12,410 bases of DNA from Comamonadaceae bacterium (GTDB lineage Bacteria > Pseudomonadota > Gammaproteobacteria > Burkholderiales > Burkholderiaceae_C). Position numbers and translations under genes: made by a program. Positions within the stretch are counted from its first letter, which is position 1. Each line of letters opens with the position of its first letter. The notes beneath the pieces are model-generated. The model was given only the letters and a program-made list of their open reading frames with translations, was not told the DNA's origin and did not search any database. Below, piece by piece: positions 1-6,636 of this stretch. The stretch covers positions 1 to 12,410 of the forward strand of contig CANGZG010000063.1 of the NCBI GenBank assembly GCA_947458415.1. The letters run 5' to 3'.

Positions 1-387
1 ACCGATGGTGTCGCTGCAGTGCGCGAAGCGGGTTTGAGTATGCCGCCACATCATCGCCATTTCGTGGTGCTGGAAAATACCGACGACATACACAACGTGA
101 TTTGCTGCACGCTGTGTTCATGCACCGCCTTCACCATCATTGGCTTGCCGCCAGATTGGTACAAAGACTTGGCCTACCGTTCGCGCGTGGTGCGCGAAGC
201 GCGCACGGTGTTGCGTGAAATGGGGCTGGACTTGCCCGCGCACACCCAAATTCGCGTGTGGGACACCACTGCCGACACGCGTTACATGGTGATGCCACAG
301 CGTCCGGCGGGCACCGATGGTTTGTCAACCGACCAACTCGCCGCATTGATCAGCAAAGACGCGCTGATTGGTGTGGCCCGCATTTGA
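1..387 (+). CDS. Nitrile hydratase alpha subunit, 5'-truncated by window edge
   Basis: This is the C-terminal 128 residues of the nitrile hydratase catalytic subunit, which hydrates nitriles to amides in the cytoplasm at a low-spin Fe(III) or Co(III) centre. The metal claw CTLCSC is at 106-123: three cysteine thiolates plus backbone amides bind the metal, and two of the cysteines are normally oxidised. The claw is followed by family blocks GLPPDWYK, AYRSRVVREAR, IRVWDTTADTRYMV, PQRPAGTDG and the ending IGVARI. The frame is open from base 1, so the true start lies upstream; alpha subunits are usually about 200 residues, so roughly 60 percent is visible. The overall sequence resembles iron-type enzymes (CTA after the claw, PQRPAG), but the claw has Thr where iron enzymes have Ser. 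An extra Cys directly precedes the claw, and the usual Trp-Pro after it is Phe-Thr. The beta gene follows 10 bp downstream. Family assignment is very secure; metal type is uncertain. Confidence 0.96.
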   Translation, partial: TDGVAAVREAGLSMPPHHRHFVVLENTDDIHNVICCTLCSCTAFTIIGLPPDWYKDLAYRSRVVREARTVLREMGLDLPAHTQIRVWDTTADTRYMVMPQRPAGTDGLSTDQLAALISKDALIGVARI

Positions 388-391
388 AGGA
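387..391 (+). promoter_or_regulatory. Ribosome binding site of nitrile hydratase beta
   Basis: AAGGA begins on the last base of the alpha stop codon and lies 6 bases before the ATG at 398. It supports 398 as the beta start rather than the in-frame GTG at 368 inside the alpha gene. The protein from 398 begins MDGMHDLGG, the conserved beta N-terminus. Confidence 0.7.
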
Positions 392-397
392 CGCGAC

Positions 398-1015
398 ATG
401 GACGGCATGCACGACCTCGGTGGTAAACAAGGCTTTGGCCCGGTGAAACACCGCCGCGATGCCGAGGTGTTTCATGCGGATTGGGAGGTGCGTGCCAACG
501 CGCTCTACAGCTTGGCGGTGAAATGCGGCGTGTTCAACATGGACGAATACCGTCACGCGATTGAACGCATGACGCCGCAGCATTACCTGAGCGCCAGTTA
601 TTACGAACGATCGCTCACCAGTTTGGCCACGCTGTGTGTGGAAAAAGGTTTGGTCACTGCGGATGAATTGGCACAACTCGCCGGCGGTGCTTACCCATTG
701 GCCATGCCCTCGGCACTTGGCCGCCACAACCATGCCAACCGCGTGGCCTTTGTGCCGGGCGACCTCGTGCGGGTACGCGACGAGCACGTGGCCGGTCATG
801 TGCGCATGCCCGGTTACATCCGTGGCAAACACGGGGTGGTGATCAGCCAATCACCGGTTTATCCATTTCCAGATGCGCACGCCCATGGCTTGCACGCGCA
901 AGACGAACCCACTTATGACGTGCGTTTTGAAGCCAACCATTTGTGGCCACAAGGCGCAGAGGATGCACAAGTGCACGTGGCAGTGTTTGAAAGTTATTTG
1001 GAGCGATTGACATGA
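398..1015 (+). CDS. Nitrile hydratase beta subunit
   Basis: This 205-residue protein is the structural partner of the alpha subunit; the metal site lies at the alpha-beta interface. It begins MDGMHDLGGKQGFGPV, the usual beta N-terminus, then has FHADWE (25-30), the DEYRHAIERM block (49-58), HYL and SYYER (62-71), LVTADELAQLAGG (85-97) and the C-terminal SH3-like barrel with VRVRDEHVAGHVRMPGYIRGKHG. The two arginines that hydrogen-bond the oxidised claw cysteines (Arg56 and Arg141 in the Rhodococcus iron enzyme) appear to be Arg52 and Arg136 here. From memory, the RDEHVAGHVRMPGY and AGGAYPL blocks are closer to the iron-type beta subunit than to cobalt types. The gene starts 10 bp after alpha and its stop overlaps the methyltransferase ATG, so all three are probably one transcript. 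The length is normal for the family. Confidence 0.96.
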   Translation: MDGMHDLGGKQGFGPVKHRRDAEVFHADWEVRANALYSLAVKCGVFNMDEYRHAIERMTPQHYLSASYYERSLTSLATLCVEKGLVTADELAQLAGGAYPLAMPSALGRHNHANRVAFVPGDLVRVRDEHVAGHVRMPGYIRGKHGVVISQSPVYPFPDAHAHGLHAQDEPTYDVRFEANHLWPQGAEDAQVHVAVFESYLERLT

Positions 1016-1821
1016 GTGACAACGACAGTACCTTGGCGCAATTTGATGTGGCTGGCGCCGAGCGGCTGGAAAAAATTTACCTGACGCCGGATGTGGTCCG
1101 ACAACGTGAACAAATATTTCAGCTGCTCGATGTCAAGCCCGGCATGAAGGCGTTGGACATCGGTTGCGGCCCGGGTTTGACCAGCTTGGCTTTGGCGCAG
1201 GCGGTGGGTAATGACGTGGGTAATGCAGGCCATGTGGATGCGATTGATATCGCACCACCCATGTTGCAGTTGGCCGCGCGACGTTGCAGCGCGCAACCGC
1301 AAGTGACATTTCACCAAGCGGATGTTTTGCAATTGCCATTTGAAACTGCAGCGTTTGATGTGGCGTTGGCCACGCAGGTGTATGAATACGTGGCTGACAT
1401 CGATGCCGCCTTGCAAGAGCTGGTTCGGGTGATGAAGCCCGGCGCGCAAGTGTTGTTGGTGGACACCGACTGGGAGTCTTGCGTTTGGGCATGCCGCGAT
1501 GAAGCACGCATGCGGCGCATGATGCAAGGCTGGGGCCAGCACATTCCGCATCCGCAATTGCCGCGCACCTTGGTTCAGCGCATGCAGCGTGCGGGCTTGG
1601 TCGATGTGCAAGTGCACACGATTCCGCTCTTGAACATGGAATACAGCACTGACACATTCAGCGGCGGGATGATGGGTTTCATCGCTTCGTTTGTCAGTGG
1701 ATTGCCTGACTACGGCCCACAACTCGTCGCCGATTGGCAGGCGGATGTCACCAGCATGGCGCAAGCAGGTGGGTATTTCTTCAGCCTCAACCGTTATGTG
1801 TTTGTGGCGCGCAAGCCTTGA
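1012..1821 (+). CDS. Class I SAM-dependent methyltransferase, substrate unknown
   Basis: This 269-residue protein has a Rossmann-fold methyltransferase core. The SAM-binding motif I is ALDIGCGPG (47-55), the acidic residue that normally contacts the ribose is Asp79 in AIDIAPPML, motif QADVLQLPF is at 102-110, FDVALATQVYEYV at 115-127, and RVMKPGAQVLLVDTDW at 139-154. The core resembles the broad UbiE-like (Methyltransf_11) group. The C-terminal part (about 175-269) should form the substrate cap and ends GGYFFSLNRYVFVARKP. No signal peptide or membrane segment is seen, so it is cytoplasmic. Its ATG overlaps the beta-subunit TGA (ATGA at 1012-1015), which implies translational coupling with nitrile hydratase. 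Nitrile hydratase operons more often carry an activator at this place, and this protein resembles neither the P47K GTPase nor the beta-like activator. The substrate cannot be read from the sequence. The fold call is secure and the function is open. Confidence 0.9.
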   Translation: MSDNDSTLAQFDVAGAERLEKIYLTPDVVRQREQIFQLLDVKPGMKALDIGCGPGLTSLALAQAVGNDVGNAGHVDAIDIAPPMLQLAARRCSAQPQVTFHQADVLQLPFETAAFDVALATQVYEYVADIDAALQELVRVMKPGAQVLLVDTDWESCVWACRDEARMRRMMQGWGQHIPHPQLPRTLVQRMQRAGLVDVQVHTIPLLNMEYSTDTFSGGMMGFIASFVSGLPDYGPQLVADWQADVTSMAQAGGYFFSLNRYVFVARKP

Positions 1822-3035
1822 TGCATTTTCCAGCGCCGATACAACCACAACGTGATCATCAGGTTCAACGCGTTCCAAGCCACGCCGTTCAGGAAGGCGG
1901 CATGGTAGGAGCCGCTGAGGTCAAAAATTTTCCCGGACAACCAACCACCCAAGGCCATGCCCACCAATGAAGCCATGATGATGGTGCCGGTGCTTGCGCC
2001 TGCTTTGGCAGCCGGAAAATGTTCTCGCACGATGATGGCGTAAGACGGCACGATGCCACCTTGGAACAAACCAAACATCGCAGACACCACATACAGTGGC
2101 ACCAAGCCATCGAAGGGCAAAAACATCAACAGGGCAATGCCTTGCAACACCGAGCCCAACAACAAGGTGCGAATGCCGCCGATCCGGTCACAAATCGCGC
2201 CTGAAACCAATCGACTGACGATGCCGCAGGCCAGCATCAACGACAACATTTCTGCGCCGCGCGCCGCACCAAAACCCAGGTCGGTGCAATACGCCACGAT
2301 GTGAACCTGTGGCATGGCCATGGCCACACAGCAACCGACCGCGGCCAAGCTCAGCCACCATTGCGCTTGCGACACAGACAAACCAAACGGCCGATCCGAC
2401 GCCACCACGCCGGTGTGACTGACATCGGCTTGCACCATGGGCGGGGGTCGTTCGCGCATGCGCAAAGCCAGCAAACCCATGCCCAAGCCGCAAAACACAC
2501 CGATGCACACATAGGTGGTGCGCCAACCCAGTTGTGTCACGCCCCACTGCGCGATCGGTGGCCACAACGTGCCTGCCAAGTAATTGCCACTGGCGCACAC
2601 CGCCACCGCGATGCCTCGGCGTTTGTTCCACCATTGACCGGTGTCAGCCAGCAGCGGCGCAAACGTGGATGCAATGCCCAACAAGCCAAGCAGGCCTTGC
2701 GCCAACGCAAAGCCCACAATGCCGCCCGACAAGCCTGCCCACACAAAGCCGGTGGTGACGCCGAGTGCGCCCACGCCCAACACGCGCGCGATGCCAAACC
2801 GGTCTGCCCAGCGACCCATCCACATGCCACCCAAACCAAAGCCCAGCATGCACAAGGTGTAAGGCAAAGAGGCATCTGCGCGGCTGATGCCAAACTCGGT
2901 TTGCACCGTGGGCAGCACCACCGACACCGCGTACATGCCGCTGTTGCCCAAGAGCATCAGCCACAACGCGGTCAGCAACCGCCAAGCGGCTTTGCGTGAA
3001 TCGATGTCGGCTGGCTGTGCGTGTGCAATCGTCAT
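1794..3035 (-). CDS. Major facilitator superfamily permease
   Basis: This 413-residue membrane protein has about 12 hydrophobic segments in two halves. MFS motif A appears after TM2 as GMWMGRWADRFGIARV (70-85) and again in degenerate form in the second half as GAICDRIGGIRT. The block WWNKRRGIAVAVCASGNYLAGTLWPP resembles the monocarboxylate or oxalate-formate type of MFS porters, but the substrate is not determinable. ATG at 3035 is preferred to the in-frame TTG at 3044: an AGG lies at reasonable distance before the ATG, while it sits almost against the TTG. The ABC transporter gene ends 27 bp upstream on the same strand, so the two are probably co-transcribed. The last 28 bp overlap the 3' end of the methyltransferase gene on the opposite strand, leaving no room for a conventional terminator between them. 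Confidence 0.9.
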   Translation of the reverse strand: MTIAHAQPADIDSRKAAWRLLTALWLMLLGNSGMYAVSVVLPTVQTEFGISRADASLPYTLCMLGFGLGGMWMGRWADRFGIARVLGVGALGVTTGFVWAGLSGGIVGFALAQGLLGLLGIASTFAPLLADTGQWWNKRRGIAVAVCASGNYLAGTLWPPIAQWGVTQLGWRTTYVCIGVFCGLGMGLLALRMRERPPPMVQADVSHTGVVASDRPFGLSVSQAQWWLSLAAVGCCVAMAMPQVHIVAYCTDLGFGAARGAEMLSLMLACGIVSRLVSGAICDRIGGIRTLLLGSVLQGIALLMFLPFDGLVPLYVVSAMFGLFQGGIVPSYAIIVREHFPAAKAGASTGTIIMASLVGMALGGWLSGKIFDLSGSYHAAFLNGVAWNALNLMITLWLYRRWKMHQGLRATNT

Positions 3036-3062
3036 GGTCAGCAAGCCTGTGCGGGTCGGGTC

Positions 3063-4814
3063 TCAGTCTTGACTGAACTGCAAGGCTGCCAAGCTGGCAT
3101 ACAAGCCGGCTTTGGCCACCAGTTCAAGGTGCGTGCCTTGTTCGACCAATCGGCCATGGTCCAGCACCCAAATCACATCGGCCTTTTGCACGGTCGCCAA
3201 GCGGTGCGCAATGACCAAGGTGGTGCGGCCTTGCATGGCAGTCTCCAACGCGGCTTGCACCATGCGTTCACTGTGGGCATCCAGCGCACTGGTGGCTTCG
3301 TCCAGCAACAGCAACGGCGGGTTTTTCAACATGGCGCGGGCAATCGCAATGCGTTGGCGTTGGCCACCAGACAAACGCACCCCTTTTTCACCCAAGAACG
3401 TGTCATAACCCTGCGGCAATTGCACGATGAATTCATCGGCGAAAGCGGCTTTGGCGGCGGCCAGCACCGCTTCATCAGTGGCTTGCGGTTTGCCGTAACG
3501 GATGTTGTCCATCGCAGTGCCAGAAAAAATCACAGGCTCTTGCGGCACGATGCCGATGCGCAGTCGCAAATCGTGCAGCGACATGTCGTTGATCGGCACG
3601 CCATCGAGCACCACCCGACCAGCTTGCGGGTCGTAAAACCGCAGCAGTAAACCAAACAGCGTGGTCTTGCCCGCGCCGCTGGGGCCCACGACGGCCACGG
3701 TTTGTCCAGCGTGAATGTGGCCATCGAGCCCTGCCAATGCCAACGTCTGCGGTCTGGATGGGTAATGGAAATCCAATTGTTCCAATCGCAATGACGAACC
3801 GCGTTCGGGCCAAGCGGCTTGCTTTGGGTGCTGCGGTGAACCCACTTGCGAGCGGGTGTGCAGCAATTCCATCAAGCGCTCGGTGGCACCGGCTGCACGC
3901 AACAAATCGCCATACACCTCGCCGAGCACGGCAAACGCACTGGCCAACAAAATCACATACACCACGGTTTGACCCAGTTCGCCCGCGCTCATGCTGCCGT
4001 CACGCACCGCCAAGGTGCCTTGGTACAGGCCCCACAGCAAAGCCGCACTGCTGGCCAAAATGATGAAACCCACCAACACCGATCGCGCCAGCGCCCGGCG
4101 CAATGAAGTTTTGACGGCTTGCTCGGTCGAGTCGACAAAACGGGTGGCCTCGCGTTGTTCGGCGGTGTAGCTTTGCACCACGGGGATGGCATTGAGCACT
4201 TCGGCGGCCAAGGCGCTCGCGTCGGCCACCCGGTCTTGGCTGGCGCGCGACAGTTTTCTCACCCGCCTGCCCAGCGTCACACTCGGCCAAACCACCAACA
4301 CCAGCAAACCGATGACTTGCACCATCAACATCGGATGGTTCCACACCAGCATCAACAATGCCCCCGTGCCCATCACCAAATTTCGCAAGCCCATGGACAA
4401 AGATGAACCGACCACGGTTTGCACCAAGGTGGTGTCGTTAGACAAACGCGACAACACCTCGCCCGTTTGGGTGGTTTCAAAAAACGCGGGGCTTTGTTGC
4501 AACACATGGCCGTATACCGCGTTGCGCACATCGGCGGTGATGCGTTCACCCAACCAAGTGACGGTGTAAAAACGCGCGGCTGAAAACAAGGCCAAGGACG
4601 CGGCCACGCCAAACAATTGCATGAACTGGCCGGCCAACCGCTGGCTGCTGTCTGGTCCGCTCAGGCCTTGGTCGATCAATTGCCGCAGCGCCCATGGAAA
4701 CGCGAGGGTGGCACCAGCGGCCAGCAACAAAAACAGGCCTGCCAAGGCGACTCGGCCCTTGTATGGCCGGACAAACGGCCACAGGCCGCTGAGGGATTGG
4801 GGATCAGGGCTCAT
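3063..4814 (-). CDS. ABC exporter half-transporter, MsbA-related (permease fused to ATPase)
   Basis: This 583-residue type I ABC exporter subunit is expected to work as a homodimer in the inner membrane. The transmembrane domain (about 1-320) starts LWPFVRPYKGRVALAG and holds about six helices, with the coupling region FFETTQTGEVLSRLSNDTT at 111-129. The nucleotide-binding domain follows: Walker A GPSGAGKTT (377-385), Q-loop Gln425 in IVPQEPVIFSGT, signature LSGGQRQRIAIARA (481-494), Walker B LLLLDEATSALD (501-512) and H-loop His537 in VIAHRLATV. The start region (FVRPY, FPWALRQLIDQG) fits the MsbA-related permease/ATPase family common in proteobacteria, whose substrate is generally unassigned; lipid or drug export are possibilities only. 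ATG at 4814 has no clear Shine-Dalgarno. The small membrane protein gene lies 45 bp upstream and the MFS gene 27 bp downstream on the same strand. Confidence 0.93.
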   Translation of the reverse strand: MSPDPQSLSGLWPFVRPYKGRVALAGLFLLLAAGATLAFPWALRQLIDQGLSGPDSSQRLAGQFMQLFGVAASLALFSAARFYTVTWLGERITADVRNAVYGHVLQQSPAFFETTQTGEVLSRLSNDTTLVQTVVGSSLSMGLRNLVMGTGALLMLVWNHPMLMVQVIGLLVLVVWPSVTLGRRVRKLSRASQDRVADASALAAEVLNAIPVVQSYTAEQREATRFVDSTEQAVKTSLRRALARSVLVGFIILASSAALLWGLYQGTLAVRDGSMSAGELGQTVVYVILLASAFAVLGEVYGDLLRAAGATERLMELLHTRSQVGSPQHPKQAAWPERGSSLRLEQLDFHYPSRPQTLALAGLDGHIHAGQTVAVVGPSGAGKTTLFGLLLRFYDPQAGRVVLDGVPINDMSLHDLRLRIGIVPQEPVIFSGTAMDNIRYGKPQATDEAVLAAAKAAFADEFIVQLPQGYDTFLGEKGVRLSGGQRQRIAIARAMLKNPPLLLLDEATSALDAHSERMVQAALETAMQGRTTLVIAHRLATVQKADVIWVLDHGRLVEQGTHLELVAKAGLYASLAALQFSQD

Positions 4815-4859
4815 CGTGATTTGACCCGCTAAGATGCCTGCTTGATGAACCGATTTGAA

Positions 4860-5057
4860 TCAGAAAAAACACCACAGACCGGTGCAAACGCCGGTGGTCA
4901 GCTGTATGAGGCCGTCGATCAAGGTGCCCACCAACAGCAAGGGCAGCCCCAAATACACCAAGGCCCAGAGCACAGCCATGCCAGTCAGGCGCGGTTCGGG
5001 TATTCGGTAGCCCATGACAGTTTGCACCGGGTGGCGTTTGAACAATCGTTTCCACAT
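4860..5057 (-). CDS. Small membrane protein of unknown function
   Basis: This is a 65-residue ORF that I do not recognise by family. The N-terminus is basic (MWKRLFKRHPVQ), followed by YRIPEPRLTG, then a long hydrophobic stretch from about residue 26 to 54 (one long or two short membrane helices around an Asp). It ends TGVCTGLWCFF with two cysteines. The pattern of positive residues first, hydrophobic core and clean start and stop looks like a real small inner-membrane protein rather than a shadow, and it fills the otherwise empty gap between the ABC gene and the FemAB-like gene. It starts 32 bp from the divergent FemAB-like ATG. The Shine-Dalgarno is weak (AGG very close to the ATG). Being real is likely; its function is unknown. 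Confidence 0.6.
   Translation of the reverse strand: MWKRLFKRHPVQTVMGYRIPEPRLTGMAVLWALVYLGLPLLLVGTLIDGLIQLTTGVCTGLWCFF
4864..4898 (-). terminator. Possible weak intrinsic terminator at the end of the small membrane protein gene
   Basis: On the minus strand, ACCAC and CGG (4898-4891) can pair with CCG (4882-4880) and GTGGT (4875-4871) around an 8-base loop, with a 4-base bulge on the 3' arm. An alternative is a simple ACCGG/CCGGT stem. One G and then six T residues (4869-4864) follow. The structure lies inside the last codons of the small gene and ahead of the ABC gene, so it could attenuate readthrough. The bulge makes it weak, and it may be chance because Phe codons supply the T run. Confidence 0.25.
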
Positions 5058-5089
5058 GCCTGCATGGTAACCAATACAAGAACAGCTGC
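5058..5089. promoter_or_regulatory. 32-bp divergent gap between small membrane protein and FemAB-like genes
   Basis: Two divergent transcription units start on either side of these 32 bases. The gap contains a short dyad, TGGTAACCA (5065-5073). No convincing -35/-10 pair is seen for either strand. A full promoter with its untranslated leader hardly fits here, so at least one promoter must lie inside the opposite gene. This is inferred from layout, not from a recognised motif. Confidence 0.3.
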
Positions 5090-6013
5090 ATGAAGCTCGA
5101 ATGGCGCATCACCGACATGGACGCGTGGGACCAGGCGCATGCCGCTGTTGCCGGCCCGTTGCAACAGGACTGGGCTTATGGCTCGACCATGTTGAGTTTG
5201 GGCGCGCGGGTGTTGCGCGTCAGGGTCGAGGCTGACGGCGTTGTGGTTGCCCAAGCGCAGTTCATCGTGCGCCAGTACAGCCAGTGGTTGGCGACGGCTT
5301 TGTGCACGCGTGGCCCGCTGTGGCTTGAGCCGCTGTCTGCCAAAGACAAAGCCGCGGTCTATCGCCAATTGCGCCAAACCATTCCGTTGCGGGGCTTGCG
5401 CTTCGTGGCGGTGACCCCGGATGAAACATTGCACAAGGATTTGGGTTTGCCACGTGTGCGCCGGGTGATGTCGGGTTACAGCACGGTGATGTTGGATATT
5501 TCTCAGCCGCCGGAGGTGTTGCGCGCCAATTTGGATGGGCGCTGGCGCCAGCCCTTGCGCATTGCAGAAAAGTCTGATTTGAATGTGCAACGCATGGGCA
5601 GCAACCCCGGCCAGTACCGGTGGTTGCTTGACGCTGAAATGAAGCAACGTGCCGAGCGCCATTTGGACGGCATGCCCTTGATATGGTTTGAGCGCTACGC
5701 CGAGTCACGCAAACAGCCGGGCCGATGCCTGTTGTCTTTGCGCGCCGACATCGGCCGAGACCGCTTGGCCGGCGTGATGTTTTTGATCCATGGCCAAGCG
5801 GCCACTTACCAAGTGGGCTGGAATTCAGATGCAGGCCGTGATTTGCACGCCCACAACTTGTTGCTGTGGCGCGGCATAGAAGCTTTGCAAGAACGCGGTA
5901 TTCGGACCTTGGATTTGGGTGGGGTCAACACCCAGCGCAGTGCGGGGGTGGCGCGTTTCAAAATCGCCACGGGCGGCGTCGTCAAACAACTGGCGGGCAC
6001 GTATTTGCTATGA
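5090..6013 (+). CDS. FemAB/GNAT-fold acyltransferase-like protein
   Basis: This 307-residue soluble protein has the features of the FemAB (lipid II aminoacyltransferase) and related acetyltransferase group. It has an N-terminal LQQDWAYG block (24-31), a beta-rich first GNAT-like half, RQPLRIAEKSDL (153-164) typical of the peptidyl-transferase linker, and a second half with LAGVMFLIHGQAATYQVGW (226-244), HNLLLWRGIEALQERGIRTLDLGG (255-278) and ARFKIATGG (288-296). Classical members add amino acids to peptidoglycan precursors; proteobacterial relatives have varied or unknown acceptors. No signal peptide or membrane segment is seen. The ATG at 5090 is preceded by a weak AAGAA; ATG at 5117 is a possible later start but would cut conserved-looking sequence. 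Its stop overlaps the ccmA start (ATGA, 6010-6013), so it heads the ccm transcript. Fold call good; acceptor and role in cytochrome maturation unknown. Confidence 0.82.
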   Translation: MKLEWRITDMDAWDQAHAAVAGPLQQDWAYGSTMLSLGARVLRVRVEADGVVVAQAQFIVRQYSQWLATALCTRGPLWLEPLSAKDKAAVYRQLRQTIPLRGLRFVAVTPDETLHKDLGLPRVRRVMSGYSTVMLDISQPPEVLRANLDGRWRQPLRIAEKSDLNVQRMGSNPGQYRWLLDAEMKQRAERHLDGMPLIWFERYAESRKQPGRCLLSLRADIGRDRLAGVMFLIHGQAATYQVGWNSDAGRDLHAHNLLLWRGIEALQERGIRTLDLGGVNTQRSAGVARFKIATGGVVKQLAGTYLL

Positions 6014-6636
6014 GCGCCGCTTGTTTTCAGGTGCAAGACGCCAGCGTAGAGCGTGCAGGACGGCTGCTGTTTCAGCCCGTCAGTTTTGTCTTGCAAGCAG
6101 GCCAAGCCTTGCATTTGCAAGGCGACAACGGGTCTGGCAAAACCAGCTTGCTGCGCGCTTTGTGTGGCTTGTCAACTTTGTCGCAAGGCCATGCGCGTTG
6201 GGGCGCCATGTCGGTGTCTGCCGACCACCATGCTTTCAAACGCGAGGTGTTCTACCTCGGCCACGCCTTGGGTTTGAAAGACGAACTCACGGCGTTGGAA
6301 AACCTGCAAGTGGCCTGTGCCATCGCGGGGCAAACACTCAGCACCACAGCGGCGCAATCTGCTTTGCAAGCGCAAGGCTTGGCCAAGCGCATGCATTTGC
6401 CTTTGCGCGTGCTCTCACAAGGACAAAAACGGCGTGTGGCGTTGGCGCGCTTGCAAGTGTCGGCCGCGCGGCTTTGGGTGTTGGATGAGCCTTGGGTGGC
6501 GCTGGACCAGGCCGCGCAATCGGCCTTGACCGACCTCTTGAATGCCCATGTGGCGCAAGGCGGCTTGTTGTTGTTCACCAGCCACCAAGCACCTGCGCTG
6601 GGCCACGCGGTCAGCGAACTGAGGTTACAGCCATGA
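6010..6636 (+). CDS. ccmA: Cytochrome c maturation ATPase CcmA
   Basis: CcmA is the ATP-binding subunit of the CcmABCD complex, which drives release of holo-CcmE from CcmC and CcmD in System I cytochrome c biogenesis. The 208-residue protein has Walker A GDNGSGKTS (38-46), the CcmA-type signature LSQGQKRRVALARL (135-148, with Gln where ordinary ABC proteins have Gly), Walker B LWVLDEPWVALD (155-166) and H-loop His192 in FTSHQ. VFYLGHALGLKDELTALENL (80-99) is the usual CcmA middle block. The ATG at 6010 overlaps the stop of the FemAB-like gene. An in-frame start at 5866 would add a nonconserved extension inside that gene and is rejected. The stop overlaps the ccmB start. The length is normal. 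Confidence 0.96.
   Translation: MSAACFQVQDASVERAGRLLFQPVSFVLQAGQALHLQGDNGSGKTSLLRALCGLSTLSQGHARWGAMSVSADHHAFKREVFYLGHALGLKDELTALENLQVACAIAGQTLSTTAAQSALQAQGLAKRMHLPLRVLSQGQKRRVALARLQVSAARLWVLDEPWVALDQAAQSALTDLLNAHVAQGGLLLFTSHQAPALGHAVSELRLQP

Noticed and set aside
350..850. Minus-strand frame (166 codons) across the nitrile hydratase beta gene
   Set aside because: It is antisense to a conserved gene and His/Val-rich, with no start signal or family pattern.
994..1878. Long open frame on the minus strand (294 codons) across the methyltransferase gene
   Set aside because: It is antisense to a gene with clear methyltransferase motifs. Its translation is rich in His, Arg and Gln without domain signals, as expected of a GC-driven shadow.
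2301..2999. Open frame on the plus strand (232 codons) within the MFS gene
   Set aside because: The product is Gln/His/Arg-rich and low in hydrophobic order, while the opposite strand encodes a well-formed MFS protein.
3036..3044. TTG start for the MFS gene giving three more residues
   Set aside because: The AGG upstream is only a couple of bases from the TTG, while spacing to the ATG at 3035 is workable; ATG is also the commoner start.
3021..3650. Open frame on the plus strand (209 codons) opposite the ATPase domain of the ABC gene
   Set aside because: The opposite strand carries Walker A, signature and Walker B motifs in order; this frame shows no motif.
5866..6009. Extended start of ccmA inside the FemAB-like gene
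   Set aside because: The added residues are not CcmA-like; the ATG overlapping the upstream stop gives the normal length of 208 residues.
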